From: Pseudomonadota bacterium
GTDB taxonomy: Bacteria; Pseudomonadota; Alphaproteobacteria; Rhizobiales; Rhizobiaceae
Length of the DNA: 61,522 nt
Direction of reading: 5' to 3'
NCBI GenBank assembly: GCA_023451735.1
Contig: JAEXYH010000080.1
Coordinates: 1-61,522 of the forward strand
A model generated the notes under the pieces. That model ran no database searches, had not been told where the DNA came from, and saw nothing but the letters and a program-made list of their open reading frames with translations. Positions 36,289 through 45,466 of this stretch are shown here, piece by piece. The position numbers and the translations under genes were made by a program. The stretch's first letter is position 1. Each line of letters opens with the position of its first letter.

Positions 36289-37155
36289 CTATCTGCCGCG
36301 TGGATCGAGCCGGTCGCGTACGTTGTCACCGATCAAATTGATGGAAAGGACGAGAAGAAAGAGCGCCAGGCCCGGGAAGGTGGCGATCCACCAGGCGGTG
36401 CCGACATAGTTACGGCCTGTGGAGAGCATCGCTCCCCAGCTGGAGGTCGGAGGCTGTACACCGAGCCCGAGGAAGGACAAACCTGCCTCGAACAAAACCA
36501 TCAATCCGAATTCGAGCGTGGCAACGACAATCAGCCCGCCGGCAATGTTGGGAAGGATGTGCCGCCAGAGCAGCCGAAACCATCCGGCTCCCATGAATCG
36601 CGACAGCCGCACATAGGGCATGTTGGCGACGGACAGCGTCTGGCCATAGGCGACGCGGGCATAACGCGGCCAGCGCGTCAGCGCCAGCACGATGACGACA
36701 TTGGTGAGGCTCGGCCCCATGACAGCGACGGTGATGATGGCGAGCAGAATGGCAGGTACCGACAGAACGATATCGACAACCCGCATGATGATGGTCTCGA
36801 CCCAGCCGCGGTAGAATGCGGCCACCATGCCAAGTACGCTTCCGAAAATGCCGGACAGAATGACGGAGGCGAAAGCGACGAGCAGAGAAACCCGCGCGCC
36901 ATAGATCAGCCGGCTCAAGACATCCCGGCCAAGTTCGTCCGTGCCGAGAAAATAGGTGACGCCGCGACTCTGGAAGCCGGGCGCCTTGAGCCGGGCCAGC
37001 AGATTCTGGCTGTTGGGATCGGCCGGCGACACGAGTGGGGCGAAGATCGCGATCAGCACCAGACAGAGCAGGATGGTGAGGAATGGCAGGACATTCCAAG
37101 GCAAACTGCCTGAACGGCGGGCGATCGGTTTTGGCTTGGATGCGACACCGGCCAT
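36289..37155 (-). CDS. Dpp-type ABC permease, DppC family
   Basis: 288 residues from the ATG at 37155, which overlaps the dppB stop by one base (TGATG). N-terminal membrane segment (LPFLTILLCLVLIAIFAPLV), DppC marker LGTDELGRDVLSRLIYGARV and terminal LIGDNVRDRLDPRGR. Inner-membrane channel subunit. Confidence 0.95.
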   Translation of the reverse strand: MAGVASKPKPIARRSGSLPWNVLPFLTILLCLVLIAIFAPLVSPADPNSQNLLARLKAPGFQSRGVTYFLGTDELGRDVLSRLIYGARVSLLVAFASVILSGIFGSVLGMVAAFYRGWVETIIMRVVDIVLSVPAILLAIITVAVMGPSLTNVVIVLALTRWPRYARVAYGQTLSVANMPYVRLSRFMGAGWFRLLWRHILPNIAGGLIVVATLEFGLMVLFEAGLSFLGLGVQPPTSSWGAMLSTGRNYVGTAWWIATFPGLALFLLVLSINLIGDNVRDRLDPRGR

Positions 37156-38081
37156 CAGCTGTTTCCTTCGATGCGGATGCGCGGATCGATCAGGCTGTAG
37201 AGAAGGTCGGCCATCAGGTTCAGCAGGATCGCGGTAACTGCGCCAAGCAGGACGATGCCCTGAACGAGCATGAAATCGCGAGCGCTGATCGCCTGGATCG
37301 TCAACTGTCCAAGGCCCGGCCAAGCGAACACGGTCTCGACGATGACGGCGCCAGCAAGGAGGTTTGCGATCTCAAGCGCGGTGACCGTGACGACCGGGAT
37401 CGCGGCATTGCGCAAAAGGTGGCGCATGACGATGCGGATCATCGGAAGGCCCTTGGCGTGACCGGTGCGCACATAGTCCTTTTCCAATTCGTCCAGCACG
37501 GCGGTGCGAGCGACGCGCGCAAACGTTGCCATCGACAGCAGGCCGAGTGCGATCGACGGCATGATCAGGCTTGCCCAGTCTCGCGCACCCGAAGGTGGCA
37601 GCCAGCCGAGCCAAACCGCGAAGACCATGATCATCAGGATGGCGCTCCAGAATGTCGGCATGGATTGCCCCGCCAGAACCACGCCCATCATTGCCTTCGC
37701 CTCGACCCTGCCCCGGCGCACCGCCATCGCCACGCCGAGCGGAATACCGAGCCCGAACGCAACCACGAGAGCACCACCAGCCAGCATCAGCGTGTAGGGA
37801 AGACGGCTGGCGATCAGCGTCCAGACCGGCACGTTCTGCACGTAGGAGCGACCGAGATCGAAGGACATCAGCCCACTTAGATATTCGAGATATTGAACCA
37901 TCAGTGGCCGATCGAAGCCGAGCGAGATTCGCATGGCGTCGATATCGGCCTGGGTCGCGTTCTGAGGAACGAGCAAGAGGACGGGATCCCCCGCCAGTCG
38001 CTGCAGGAAGAAGATCAAGGTCATGACGCCCAAAATGGCAATAAACGCCTGCAGAGCGCGCTTGAGGAAGAAAGCTGGCAC
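37155..38081 (-). CDS. Dpp-type ABC permease, DppB family
   Basis: 308 residues with a GTG start at 38079-38081. First helix AFIAILGVMTLIFFLQRLAG, EAA loop EKDYVRTGHAKGLPMIRIVM and terminal MADLLYSLIDPRIRIEGNS. It pairs with the DppC-type subunit encoded immediately after it. Confidence 0.95.
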   Translation of the reverse strand: MPAFFLKRALQAFIAILGVMTLIFFLQRLAGDPVLLLVPQNATQADIDAMRISLGFDRPLMVQYLEYLSGLMSFDLGRSYVQNVPVWTLIASRLPYTLMLAGGALVVAFGLGIPLGVAMAVRRGRVEAKAMMGVVLAGQSMPTFWSAILMIMVFAVWLGWLPPSGARDWASLIMPSIALGLLSMATFARVARTAVLDELEKDYVRTGHAKGLPMIRIVMRHLLRNAAIPVVTVTALEIANLLAGAVIVETVFAWPGLGQLTIQAISARDFMLVQGIVLLGAVTAILLNLMADLLYSLIDPRIRIEGNS

Positions 38082-38111
38082 CGATGCTGTTCCGTTTGTT
38101 TATATGTTGCC

Positions 38112-38143
38112 GCGGGGTCCGATCGCTTTCGGCCGGACCCCGC
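38112..38143 (-). terminator. Intercistronic stem-loop between binding protein and dppB
   Basis: GCGGGGTCCG and CGGACCCCGC form a 10-bp perfect stem around a 12-base loop in the 72-bp gap after the binding-protein stop. It fills the same position as the stem-loops at 7099, 21233 and 26927. Confidence 0.65.
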
Positions 38144-38153
38144 AGAGTAGGTC

Positions 38154-39668
38154 TTAGTCTTTCCAGGTCATGCGATTGAGAAAGAGGCTTTCGTTGGCAG
38201 TCGGCTGCCATTCGAGGCTCTTGGCTGCACCGTAGATGATCGCGGCCTGGTAGACCGGCACAAGCGGCACGTCGGTCGCAACCCACTTGGCGACAGTCGT
38301 GTAGTCCCGCAGGCGCTGTTTCTCATCCAGCGTGTTGCGGGCGTTTTCGAGCAGCTTGTCGATCTCCGGGTTCTTGACCGAGGACCAGGAGCTTGACGAA
38401 TGCAGCAGCGAGAAAAGGACACCGTCGACATCCTGACAAGCGCAGGACCAGCGGCCAAAAGCAATCGACGGCTGGCTGGCCGGATCGCTCTGAACGCGCT
38501 TGAGGTAGGTGGCCATGTCGGTCATCTCGATATTGACCGTCAGCCCCGTCTCGCCAACCATCTGGGCGATGGCCTGAACGATGCGCTGATCGAAGGACGG
38601 CGCGGTGGCAAAGGCGACGGCCTTGCCGGCGGCACCGGCTTCCGTCACGAGACGTTTCGCTTCTTCCAGATCATAGGGGTAGCCTTCGATACCCTCGGCG
38701 TAGCCGAAATGCGCCGAGGTCGCCATCTGCGCCACCGGCTTGTCGACGCCACCCAGCAGGCCGTCGACGATGCCCTGCTTGTCGATAGCCCTGGCAACAG
38801 CCTCGCGCACACGCTTGTCGTCGAAGGGCGGCACATTCGGGTTGAGCTTCACGTAGCCGACACGTTCGGTCAGGACGGAAAGCGACTTGGCGTTAGCCGC
38901 ATCTTCCAGCTGGCTGGCCAGATCGACATCGAGACCGACAGCCAGATCCGTCGTGCCGGCCTGCAGGTTGGCGATACGGGTGGCGGCGTCGGGCACGGCA
39001 CGGAATTCGGCGGCGCTGAAGACACCCTTGTCACCCCAGTAATCGTCATTGCGCTCCAGCGCGACCGAAACGCCCTTCTGCCAGGTCTTGAACTTGTAGG
39101 GACCAGAACCGACGGGCGCCGCATTGAAGGCGTCGTCGCCCTTTTCCTTGACCACATGCTGCGGCACGATCGAGAGCTTGACCAGCTGGGGCAGGAGCGC
39201 CGGATAGGCACCGTCCGTCTTCAGCGTCACCTCGTTCTCGCTGGTCACTTCTGCGCTGACGATCTTGTTAAACTGACCGAGCTGCGGGCTGGCGAACTTC
39301 GGATCGGTAATACGCTTGACGCTGAAGGCCACGTCCTTGGCCGTCACCGGCGTGCCGTCGTGGAATTTCGCATCGGTGCGGATCTTGAAGACGATTTCGG
39401 TATCGGACTTGTGAGCCCATTCGGTTGCTATCTGCGGGACGATCTTGCCGGCATCGTCGCGGGTGACGAGGTTGTCGAAGATATTGCGATAGACGTAATA
39501 GCTGTCCGGGTTCCACTGTTTGTGCGGATCGAGCGAGGAAGGCTCGTTCACGAGGTCGACAATCAGTTGGTCCTTGGCGACCGAAGGCGTGACCGCAAGC
39601 GGGGCGCATGCCAGAAGCAGCGCCAAGGTGGCGGAACGAAGAGAGCAGCTAAAATCCATGACCTTCAT
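38154..39668 (-). CDS. Family 5 substrate-binding protein (paralog A of three)
   Basis: 504 residues from the ATG at 39668, with AAGGA 4 bp upstream; the ATG overlaps the stop of the GntR gene by one base (TGATG), a rare direct coupling of regulator and binding protein. A signal peptide (ATLALLLACAPLAVTPSVA) precedes KDQLIVDLVNEPSSLDPHKQ. It shares YRNIFDNL, ITDPKFASPQ, VGSGPYK and FGRWSC-CQD with the proteins at 40805 and 43655, so the three are paralogs. It serves the adjacent dppBCDF genes. Confidence 0.93.
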   Translation of the reverse strand: MKVMDFSCSLRSATLALLLACAPLAVTPSVAKDQLIVDLVNEPSSLDPHKQWNPDSYYVYRNIFDNLVTRDDAGKIVPQIATEWAHKSDTEIVFKIRTDAKFHDGTPVTAKDVAFSVKRITDPKFASPQLGQFNKIVSAEVTSENEVTLKTDGAYPALLPQLVKLSIVPQHVVKEKGDDAFNAAPVGSGPYKFKTWQKGVSVALERNDDYWGDKGVFSAAEFRAVPDAATRIANLQAGTTDLAVGLDVDLASQLEDAANAKSLSVLTERVGYVKLNPNVPPFDDKRVREAVARAIDKQGIVDGLLGGVDKPVAQMATSAHFGYAEGIEGYPYDLEEAKRLVTEAGAAGKAVAFATAPSFDQRIVQAIAQMVGETGLTVNIEMTDMATYLKRVQSDPASQPSIAFGRWSCACQDVDGVLFSLLHSSSSWSSVKNPEIDKLLENARNTLDEKQRLRDYTTVAKWVATDVPLVPVYQAAIIYGAAKSLEWQPTANESLFLNRMTWKD

Positions 39669-40444
39669 CAAATCCTTGTTCTGTCAGTTAAATCCTTGGG
39701 TCGCTTGACACGGCCCGGCTTATCCTTGGCGACAGTGCGGCGATTACCCTTGCCCCCCACCACCGCTTCCGATTCTAAAAAGCGATCAAACAGATAGGTC
39801 TCCAGCGACATATTGGCGGCAGCCAGATACTCCAGCGCCTCGGCCTTGCGACCGCTGACAATTGCATGCACCAACTGGGCGCGGCCCGCCGGCACCAGCC
39901 GTGTCCGGCCGGTCCTTTCAAAGAAATTCACCAGGCGCACCGACCGATCCCATAGGTCTACAAGCCAGCCCGCGACGATCGGCATGCCCAAGCGCTCCGC
40001 CAGCAGCTCGAGTATCTCGCGTTCACAGCGCCGGACCGTCGGCAAGATGTCGCTGCTCAAATCGCCACGCTCGGTCAGCGCGAGATGCGTATCCGCAAGC
40101 ATCATCAGCCTTTGATGGGCCGCCTCATCCAGCAGTACGGAGCAAAGCAGCGGCTCCAGATGCCGCCGTGCAGCACTCAGTTCGCGAATTTCCGCCGCAG
40201 AGATCGGAGTTACCGCCCAGCCGCTGCGCGCGGATGACGACACCAACCCGGCGTTCTTGAGCCTCGCCAGTGCGGCGCGCACGGCCCCACGCCCCAGCGC
40301 AAACTCCTCTACCAAAGCGGCCTCAGACAGCCGTTCGCCTGGCTCAAGAAGGCCGTTCACTATCGCACTCCGCAACGCCCTTTCCGCCAAATCAGCTTTG
40401 CCTTTCGCAGCAGGAGAAACGGCAAAGGCACTTCTATCCAACAT
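39668..40444 (-). CDS. GntR-family regulator, FCD subgroup (paralog A)
   Basis: 258 residues from the ATG at 40444 (MLDRSAF), with GAGG 9 bp upstream; the paralog at 45467 begins MLDN, supporting this start. The winged helix has ALRSAIVNGLLEPGERLSEA and GRGAVRAALARLKNAGLV; the FCD domain includes GWLVDLWDRSVRLVNFFE, almost identical in the paralog. It heads the transporter operon and should regulate it from the gap before 40805. Confidence 0.92.
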   Translation of the reverse strand: MLDRSAFAVSPAAKGKADLAERALRSAIVNGLLEPGERLSEAALVEEFALGRGAVRAALARLKNAGLVSSSARSGWAVTPISAAEIRELSAARRHLEPLLCSVLLDEAAHQRLMMLADTHLALTERGDLSSDILPTVRRCEREILELLAERLGMPIVAGWLVDLWDRSVRLVNFFERTGRTRLVPAGRAQLVHAIVSGRKAEALEYLAAANMSLETYLFDRFLESEAVVGGKGNRRTVAKDKPGRVKRPKDLTDRTRI

Positions 40445-40804
40445 GTCATCTGACCTCTCAGATTTAGATATTTGCATCTCTTCAACGTGCAGAAAAGAAC
40501 AGTTTTTCTGTTCGCACACCGGAATTGATAGAAACTATCTCACAATCTGGCTCGCGGCGAAACGAAAAAATCGAATAAACAAACAACTGAAAAGAAACAC
40601 TTTTCACAGTTTAAGCGAAAACCAGAACGACATTTTCATTCACTCTCGGCATTTGGAAAAGCTGGTGATTGCGGAGACACTCGCCGCATGTCAGCATGCA
40701 ATGGAAAGAAATTCAATTCTGTAAACTGAGATCTCAATGGCGGCAATAAGGATTTGCCATGATGTTGAGAGGTTATCGCGACCGACGTCGCAAAGAGAGG
40801 GATC
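40445..40804. promoter_or_regulatory. Divergent promoter region, GntR operon and binding-protein gene
   Basis: 360 bp, AT-rich. CAGAAAA (40490-40496) and TTTTCTG (40504-40510) form an inverted repeat 46 bp before the GntR start, a possible operator. No gene was recognised. Confidence 0.4.
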
Positions 40805-42307
40805 ATGAAATTAAAAGCCATTCTGGCCGTCGCATTGACTGCCACGTCGCTTGCGATGGCGCCCCTGCCGGTCGACGCCAAAGACCTGCTAGTGGTGGAT
40901 TTCATCGCAGAACCGAGTTCGCTCGATCCGCATGTCCAGTGGAACACCGACAGCTTCAACGTCTATCGCAATATTTTCGACAATCTCCTCACTCGCGACG
41001 AAAAGGGAGAGATCGCTCCGCAGATCGCAACAGAATGGAAATACCTGTCGGACACGGAAATCGAATTCAAAATCCGCGACGACGTTAAATTCCACGACGG
41101 CGAGCCGCTGACCGCCGAAGACGTCGCCTTTAGCGTCAAGCGTATCACCGATCCGAAATTTGCCAGCCCGCAGATCGGCCAGTTTAACCAGATTACCGAT
41201 GCCGTTGCCAAGGATCCGACGACACTGATCGTAACCACTAAAGGTCCCTACCCGGTTCTTCTGGCGCAGCTGACCAAGCTTTCGATCGTGCCGAAGCATG
41301 TGGTCGAGGCCGTCTCTAAGGACGAGTTCAACCTGAAGCCGGTCGGCAGTGGTCCCTACAAACTTGATGCCTGGAACCGCGGCGTCGAGGTCGTGGTTGC
41401 GCGCAATGATGAATACTGGGGCGACAAAGGTGCCTTTCCGAAGGCTGCCTTTCGCGCAGTCCCCGACGGATCGACCCGCATTGCCAACCTGCAGTCAGGC
41501 ACGTCGGATCTTGCAAGCAATCTGAACAACGATCTCGCCGACCAGCTGACGGCGTCCGGCCAGGGCAAGGTCCTTCCAGTCCGCGGCGAGCGCCTGGCCT
41601 TCTATAGCCTCAACATCAACAAGCCCCCGCTCGACGACAAACGTATCCGTAAGGCAATCGCTCACGCCATCGACAAGCAGGGCATCGTTGACGGCATTCT
41701 GGGCGGCTTCGATGCGCCCCTGTCGCAGCTGACCTCACCCGTGTCGTTTGGCTATAGCGAAGGCGTCGCACCACCGGAATTCGATCCGGAAGAGGCAAAG
41801 GCGCTGATTGCCGAGGTCGGCGATGCTGCGAAAACAGAATTCAGCCTCTTCACTACGCCGACCTATGACCAGCGCGTCGTGCAGGCCATCCAACAGATGC
41901 TTTCCGATGTCGGGCTGCACGTGAAGATCGAGACGACCGACATGGGCAACTGGATGCAGCAGATGCAGTCCGGTGGCGCCACCATCCCGGCCAGCGCATT
42001 CGGACGCTGGAGCTGCGGTTGCCAGGATGCGGACGGCACGCTCTATCCGCTGCTGCATTCCTCCAGCAGCTGGTCCACGATCAAAGACAAGCGCATCGAC
42101 AAGGCTCTCGACGAAGCCCGCACGGTGATCGATCCAGCCAGGCGCCAGGAACTCTACAAGACGGTCCACGATATCGTCGCCGAAGAAAACTACATCATCC
42201 CGCTCTACCAGGCTTCGGTCATCTATGGGGCTGCACAGAATGTCGAGTTTTCCCCGCTACCGAATGAGAACCTCTTTCTTAACCGTATCGGCTGGTCCGA
42301 GAACTGA
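40805..42307 (+). CDS. Family 5 substrate-binding protein (paralog B of three)
   Basis: 500 residues. A signal peptide (AILAVALTATSLAMAPLPVDA) precedes KDLLVVDFIAEPSSLDPHVQ. It is closely related to the product of 38154-39668. It has no permease genes of its own, so it may dock with the adjacent DppBCDF system and widen its range. GAGG lies in the sequence just before the ATG. A terminator-like hairpin and an amidohydrolase gene follow. Confidence 0.93.
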   Translation: MKLKAILAVALTATSLAMAPLPVDAKDLLVVDFIAEPSSLDPHVQWNTDSFNVYRNIFDNLLTRDEKGEIAPQIATEWKYLSDTEIEFKIRDDVKFHDGEPLTAEDVAFSVKRITDPKFASPQIGQFNQITDAVAKDPTTLIVTTKGPYPVLLAQLTKLSIVPKHVVEAVSKDEFNLKPVGSGPYKLDAWNRGVEVVVARNDEYWGDKGAFPKAAFRAVPDGSTRIANLQSGTSDLASNLNNDLADQLTASGQGKVLPVRGERLAFYSLNINKPPLDDKRIRKAIAHAIDKQGIVDGILGGFDAPLSQLTSPVSFGYSEGVAPPEFDPEEAKALIAEVGDAAKTEFSLFTTPTYDQRVVQAIQQMLSDVGLHVKIETTDMGNWMQQMQSGGATIPASAFGRWSCGCQDADGTLYPLLHSSSSWSTIKDKRIDKALDEARTVIDPARRQELYKTVHDIVAEENYIIPLYQASVIYGAAQNVEFSPLPNENLFLNRIGWSEN

Positions 42308-42329
42308 GATCTGAAGACGCGGATCGAAG

Positions 42330-42347
42330 CGGGCGGCTCTCCGCCCG
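42330..42347 (+). terminator. Hairpin after the orphan binding-protein gene
   Basis: CGGGCGG-CTCT-CCGCCCG followed by GTTTTC, 23 bp after the stop. It may terminate partly, so the downstream amidohydrolase (82 bp from the stop) would be expressed at a lower level. Confidence 0.65.
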
Positions 42348-42388
42348 GTTTTCGTCATTGAGAGCGCTGCATAACGAAGGGCCAGATC

Positions 42389-43597
42389 GTGATCACCATT
42401 CTTGAAAACGCCAATGTTGTCGATGTCGGTAGCGGAGAAATCCTCGCCGACCGGCATATCGTTGTAGAAGGCGGCATAATCCGCGAAATCGCAGAGGGCG
42501 CAGTCCCGAAGCTTGAGGCAAGCTGCATCGCCGTCGATGGCGGCTTCGTCATTCCGGGCCTTATCGATGCGCATGTCCATGTCACGGCCTATACCGCCAA
42601 TCTGGGAGAACTGCCGAAACAGTCGCCGATGTATGTGGCAGCGCAGTCTGCCAAGGTCCTGAAAGGAATGCTGAAGCGAGGCTTCACGACTGTGCGCGAT
42701 GTAGGCGGCGCCGATTTTGGTCTGGCTCGGGCGGTCGAGGAAGGCCTGATCGATGGACCGCGCATTCTTTATGGCGGCAAAGCGCTGTCGCCAAGCGGCG
42801 GGCATGGCGACCATCGCGGTCCTGGCGTCGACGTGACCGACGAAACCTATTCGCAGGTCAGTCTGGGCCGACGTTGTGACGGCGTCGATGAAGTCCGCCG
42901 GGCAGCGCGCGACGAAATCCGCCGTGGTGCTCATCATATCAAGATTATGGCAAATGGCGGCATCTCCTCGCCGACCGATCGCATCAGCTCGGACCAGTTT
43001 TCGGAAGCGGAAATCGCCGCGGTTGTCGACGAGGCACGCATGGCCGATCTCTATGTCGTCTCACATACCTATACCGCGCGTTCGGTCGCCCGGGCAGTAC
43101 GCAACGGCGTCCGCTCGATCGAGCACGGCAACCTGCTTGATCAGGAAACCGTGGATCTGATGAAGGAAGCCGGCAGCTTCCTCACCCCGACCCTCTCTTG
43201 CTTCCGGGCACTGTCTGAAGTCGGGGCAGAGAGCGGCTTCCCCCGCGATCGGATGGACAAGATCAAGCTCGTGCTAGATTCCGGCATTCATGCCGTGGAG
43301 ATGGCCCACCGTGCCGGCGTGCCGATGGCCTATGGCACCGATCTTATCGGCCCAATGCACACACGCCAGCTCGATGAGTTCAGGCTGCGCTCGGACGTGG
43401 TGCCGCCGCTGGATCTGCTACGCGCCGCGACCAGTACGGCAGCAAACCTTGTGCAACTCGAAAACGAGATCGGCCGTGTGAAAACCGGTTTCCGCGCCGA
43501 CCTCGCCATTCTCGACGCCAATCCGCTCGACAAGGGTATTCTGGAGAATTTTGCCGTCCACCTGAAACACGTGGTGAAGAACGGGACGCTTTGCTGA
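42389..43597 (+). CDS. Metal-dependent amidohydrolase (imidazolonepropionase/prolidase-like branch)
   Basis: 402 residues. It has the amidohydrolase-superfamily metal site: DAHVHV near residue 61, HIKIMANGGISSP with the bridging Lys, VSHTYTA, SIEHGNLL and AYGTDLIGP with the catalytic Asp. Characterised relatives hydrolyse dipeptides, especially those ending in Pro, Arg or Lys, but others act on lactams and lactones. No signal peptide, so cytoplasmic. It lies between two paralogous binding proteins, which supports hydrolysis of their cargo. Confidence 0.9.
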   Translation: MITILENANVVDVGSGEILADRHIVVEGGIIREIAEGAVPKLEASCIAVDGGFVIPGLIDAHVHVTAYTANLGELPKQSPMYVAAQSAKVLKGMLKRGFTTVRDVGGADFGLARAVEEGLIDGPRILYGGKALSPSGGHGDHRGPGVDVTDETYSQVSLGRRCDGVDEVRRAARDEIRRGAHHIKIMANGGISSPTDRISSDQFSEAEIAAVVDEARMADLYVVSHTYTARSVARAVRNGVRSIEHGNLLDQETVDLMKEAGSFLTPTLSCFRALSEVGAESGFPRDRMDKIKLVLDSGIHAVEMAHRAGVPMAYGTDLIGPMHTRQLDEFRLRSDVVPPLDLLRAATSTAANLVQLENEIGRVKTGFRADLAILDANPLDKGILENFAVHLKHVVKNGTLC

Positions 43598-43615
43598 AGC
43601 AGCGTTTCGGGAAAC

Positions 43616-43642
43616 GCCGCCAAGATCGCTAGGATTGGCGGC
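43616..43642. terminator. Bidirectional hairpin between converging genes
   Basis: GCCGCCAA and TTGGCGGC form an 8-bp perfect stem with an 11-base loop, between the convergent stops at 43597 and 43655. A short inverted repeat GCGTTTC/GAAACGC (43602-43617) adjoins it. Confidence 0.6.
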
Positions 43643-43654
43643 ATTATTTCTCGA

Positions 43655-45165
43655 TCAATCGGACCATGCGATCCGGTTGATGAAGATGCTTTCATTCGGC
43701 GTCGGGGTGAACGAAACCTGCGGCGCCGCGCCATAGACGACCGAAGCCTGATAGAGCGGCACGACATAGGCCTCCTCGTTGTTCTTCAGGTGTACCGTCT
43801 TGTAATGGTCCAGCCGCTTGGCGGCGTCGAGCTCGACACGCGCGTCGTCGAGCGCCTGTTCGATCACAGGATCCTTGACGCTCGCCCAACCACTGGAGGA
43901 ATGCAGCAGCGGATAGAGTATGCCGTCCGCATCCTGGCAACCGCAGCTCCAGCGGCTGAAGGCCATCTGCGGAATGGCGTTCGGCCCGCTCTGCATCTGC
44001 TTCAGCCAGTTGCCCATGTCGGTCATCTCGATCGCCACGTTGAACCCGACTTCTGCCAGCATCTGCTGAATGGCCTGTACGACGCGCTGGTCATAGACCG
44101 GCGAGGTCAGGAGCTTGATCTCCTCCTTGGCCTTGGGGCCGACTTCCGCAATCAGCGCCTTGGCTTTTTCGGGGTCGTATCCGGGCGCCTCTATGCCCTC
44201 GACCCAGCCTTCGTGCGTCGGCGAAGCCACTTGTGGAACGGGCTTTTCACCCGTCATCAGCACGCCGTCGGTAATTGCGACTTTGTCGATCGCATGGGAA
44301 ATCGCCATGCGCACGCGCTTGTCGTCGACCGGAGATTTTCTGATGTTGAAGCCGATATAAGCAACACGTTCCGTATTGCCGGTCAGCACCTTGCCTTGGC
44401 CCGAGGCGGTGATCTGCGCGGCAAGATCGCCGTTCAGATAGGTAGCGAGGTCGGTGGCGCCGGCCTGCAGGTTTGCAAGTCGGGTGGCCGCGTCAGGCAC
44501 GGCACGGCACGGAAAGCGACCTGTGGAAAGGCGCCTTTGTCGCCCCAGTACTCGTCATTGCGCTGCAGCGTCACCTCAATGCCGCGGCTCCATTTGGAAA
44601 ACCGATAGGGCCCGCTGCCGACAGGATTGAGATTGAATTCGTCCTTGCCGACCTTCTCAACCATATGCTTCGGTACGATCGAAAGTTTGACCAGCTGGGC
44701 AAAGAGCGGAGGATAGGCACCGTCAGTCGTGATCTTCACCGAGGTCGGACTTGTGAAGCTCGCATCCTTGATCTGGTTGAACTGGCCAAGCTGAGGGCTC
44801 GCAAATTGCGGATCGGTGATACGCTTGATGCTGAAGACCACGTCTTCCGCCGTCAAAGGCGCGCCATCATGGAATTTTACATCATCGCGGATGGTCAGCT
44901 CGATTTCCGTGTCGGTGAGATATTTCCATTCGGTCGCGATCTGCGGCACGATCTTGCCGGCATCATCGCGGGTAACGAGGTTATCGAAGATGTTGCGATA
45001 GACATTGTAGCTGTCCGGATTCCACTGGACATGCGGGTCGAGCGAGGTCGGCTCTCCGGCAATGTCGATGACGAAGAGATCCTTGGACGCTTCCGCCGCA
45101 AGCGGCATGGCGAAAATGCTCGTCGCAGCCAGGAGGGCTGCAAGGCTCAATCGGTGCAGGCGCAT
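43655..45165 (-). pseudogene. Family 5 substrate-binding protein, frameshifted (paralog C)
   Basis: It starts at the ATG at 45165 (GGGAG 6 bp upstream) with a signal peptide and SKDLFVIDIAGEPTSLDPHV, matching paralogs A and B. At 44496-44510 the plus strand reads GGCAC three times. The intact paralog pattern FRAVPDAATR requires two copies, so the extra 5 bases shift the frame: the upstream frame then reads VPCLTRPPDL and stops at 44434, while PDAATRLANLQAGATDL continues in the other frame to the normal end at 43655. Everything else looks intact, so the lesion is recent, or a sequencing error. Confidence 0.85.
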
Positions 45166-45292
45166 GATCGTCTCCCTTTTCCAGGACGTTTCAGTTGTTC
45201 CCCAGCATGTTGTTGTTCTCGTCTTGCGACAGACGCGGGTGAGCCGGAACACCTGCGTTCATTCAGCATGTCCACACATTTCATCGCACCTA

Positions 45293-45322
45293 GACATGTC
45301 AATTTGAATTGTTGACATGTCA
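45293..45322. promoter_or_regulatory. Paired GACATGTC palindromes, candidate operator
   Basis: GACATGTC occurs at 45293-45300 and 45314-45321 (the second extended to TGACATGTCA), with centres 21 bp apart, two helical turns. Between them lies CAATT-TG-AATTG. They are in the 301-bp divergent region between binding-protein paralog C and GntR paralog B, about 150 bp before the GntR start. No gene was seen in this region (45166-45466). Confidence 0.55.
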
Positions 45323-45466
45323 GAAGGAAAGTTGCAATCGTCTTTTCCGACGCGATAATCCTCTCTTTCCTGGCGGGGCTATGCCCGGCTGAGATTCCGC
45401 CATGGGGATGACGTCTGGCATCCGGCCACGAATTTCGAAACCGAACCTTGAGATTAAAGCCGCTTC

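Noticed and set aside
38400..39797. Plus-strand open frame of 465 codons
   Set aside because: Antisense to binding-protein paralog A; no motif, and the real gene has a signal peptide and two paralogs.
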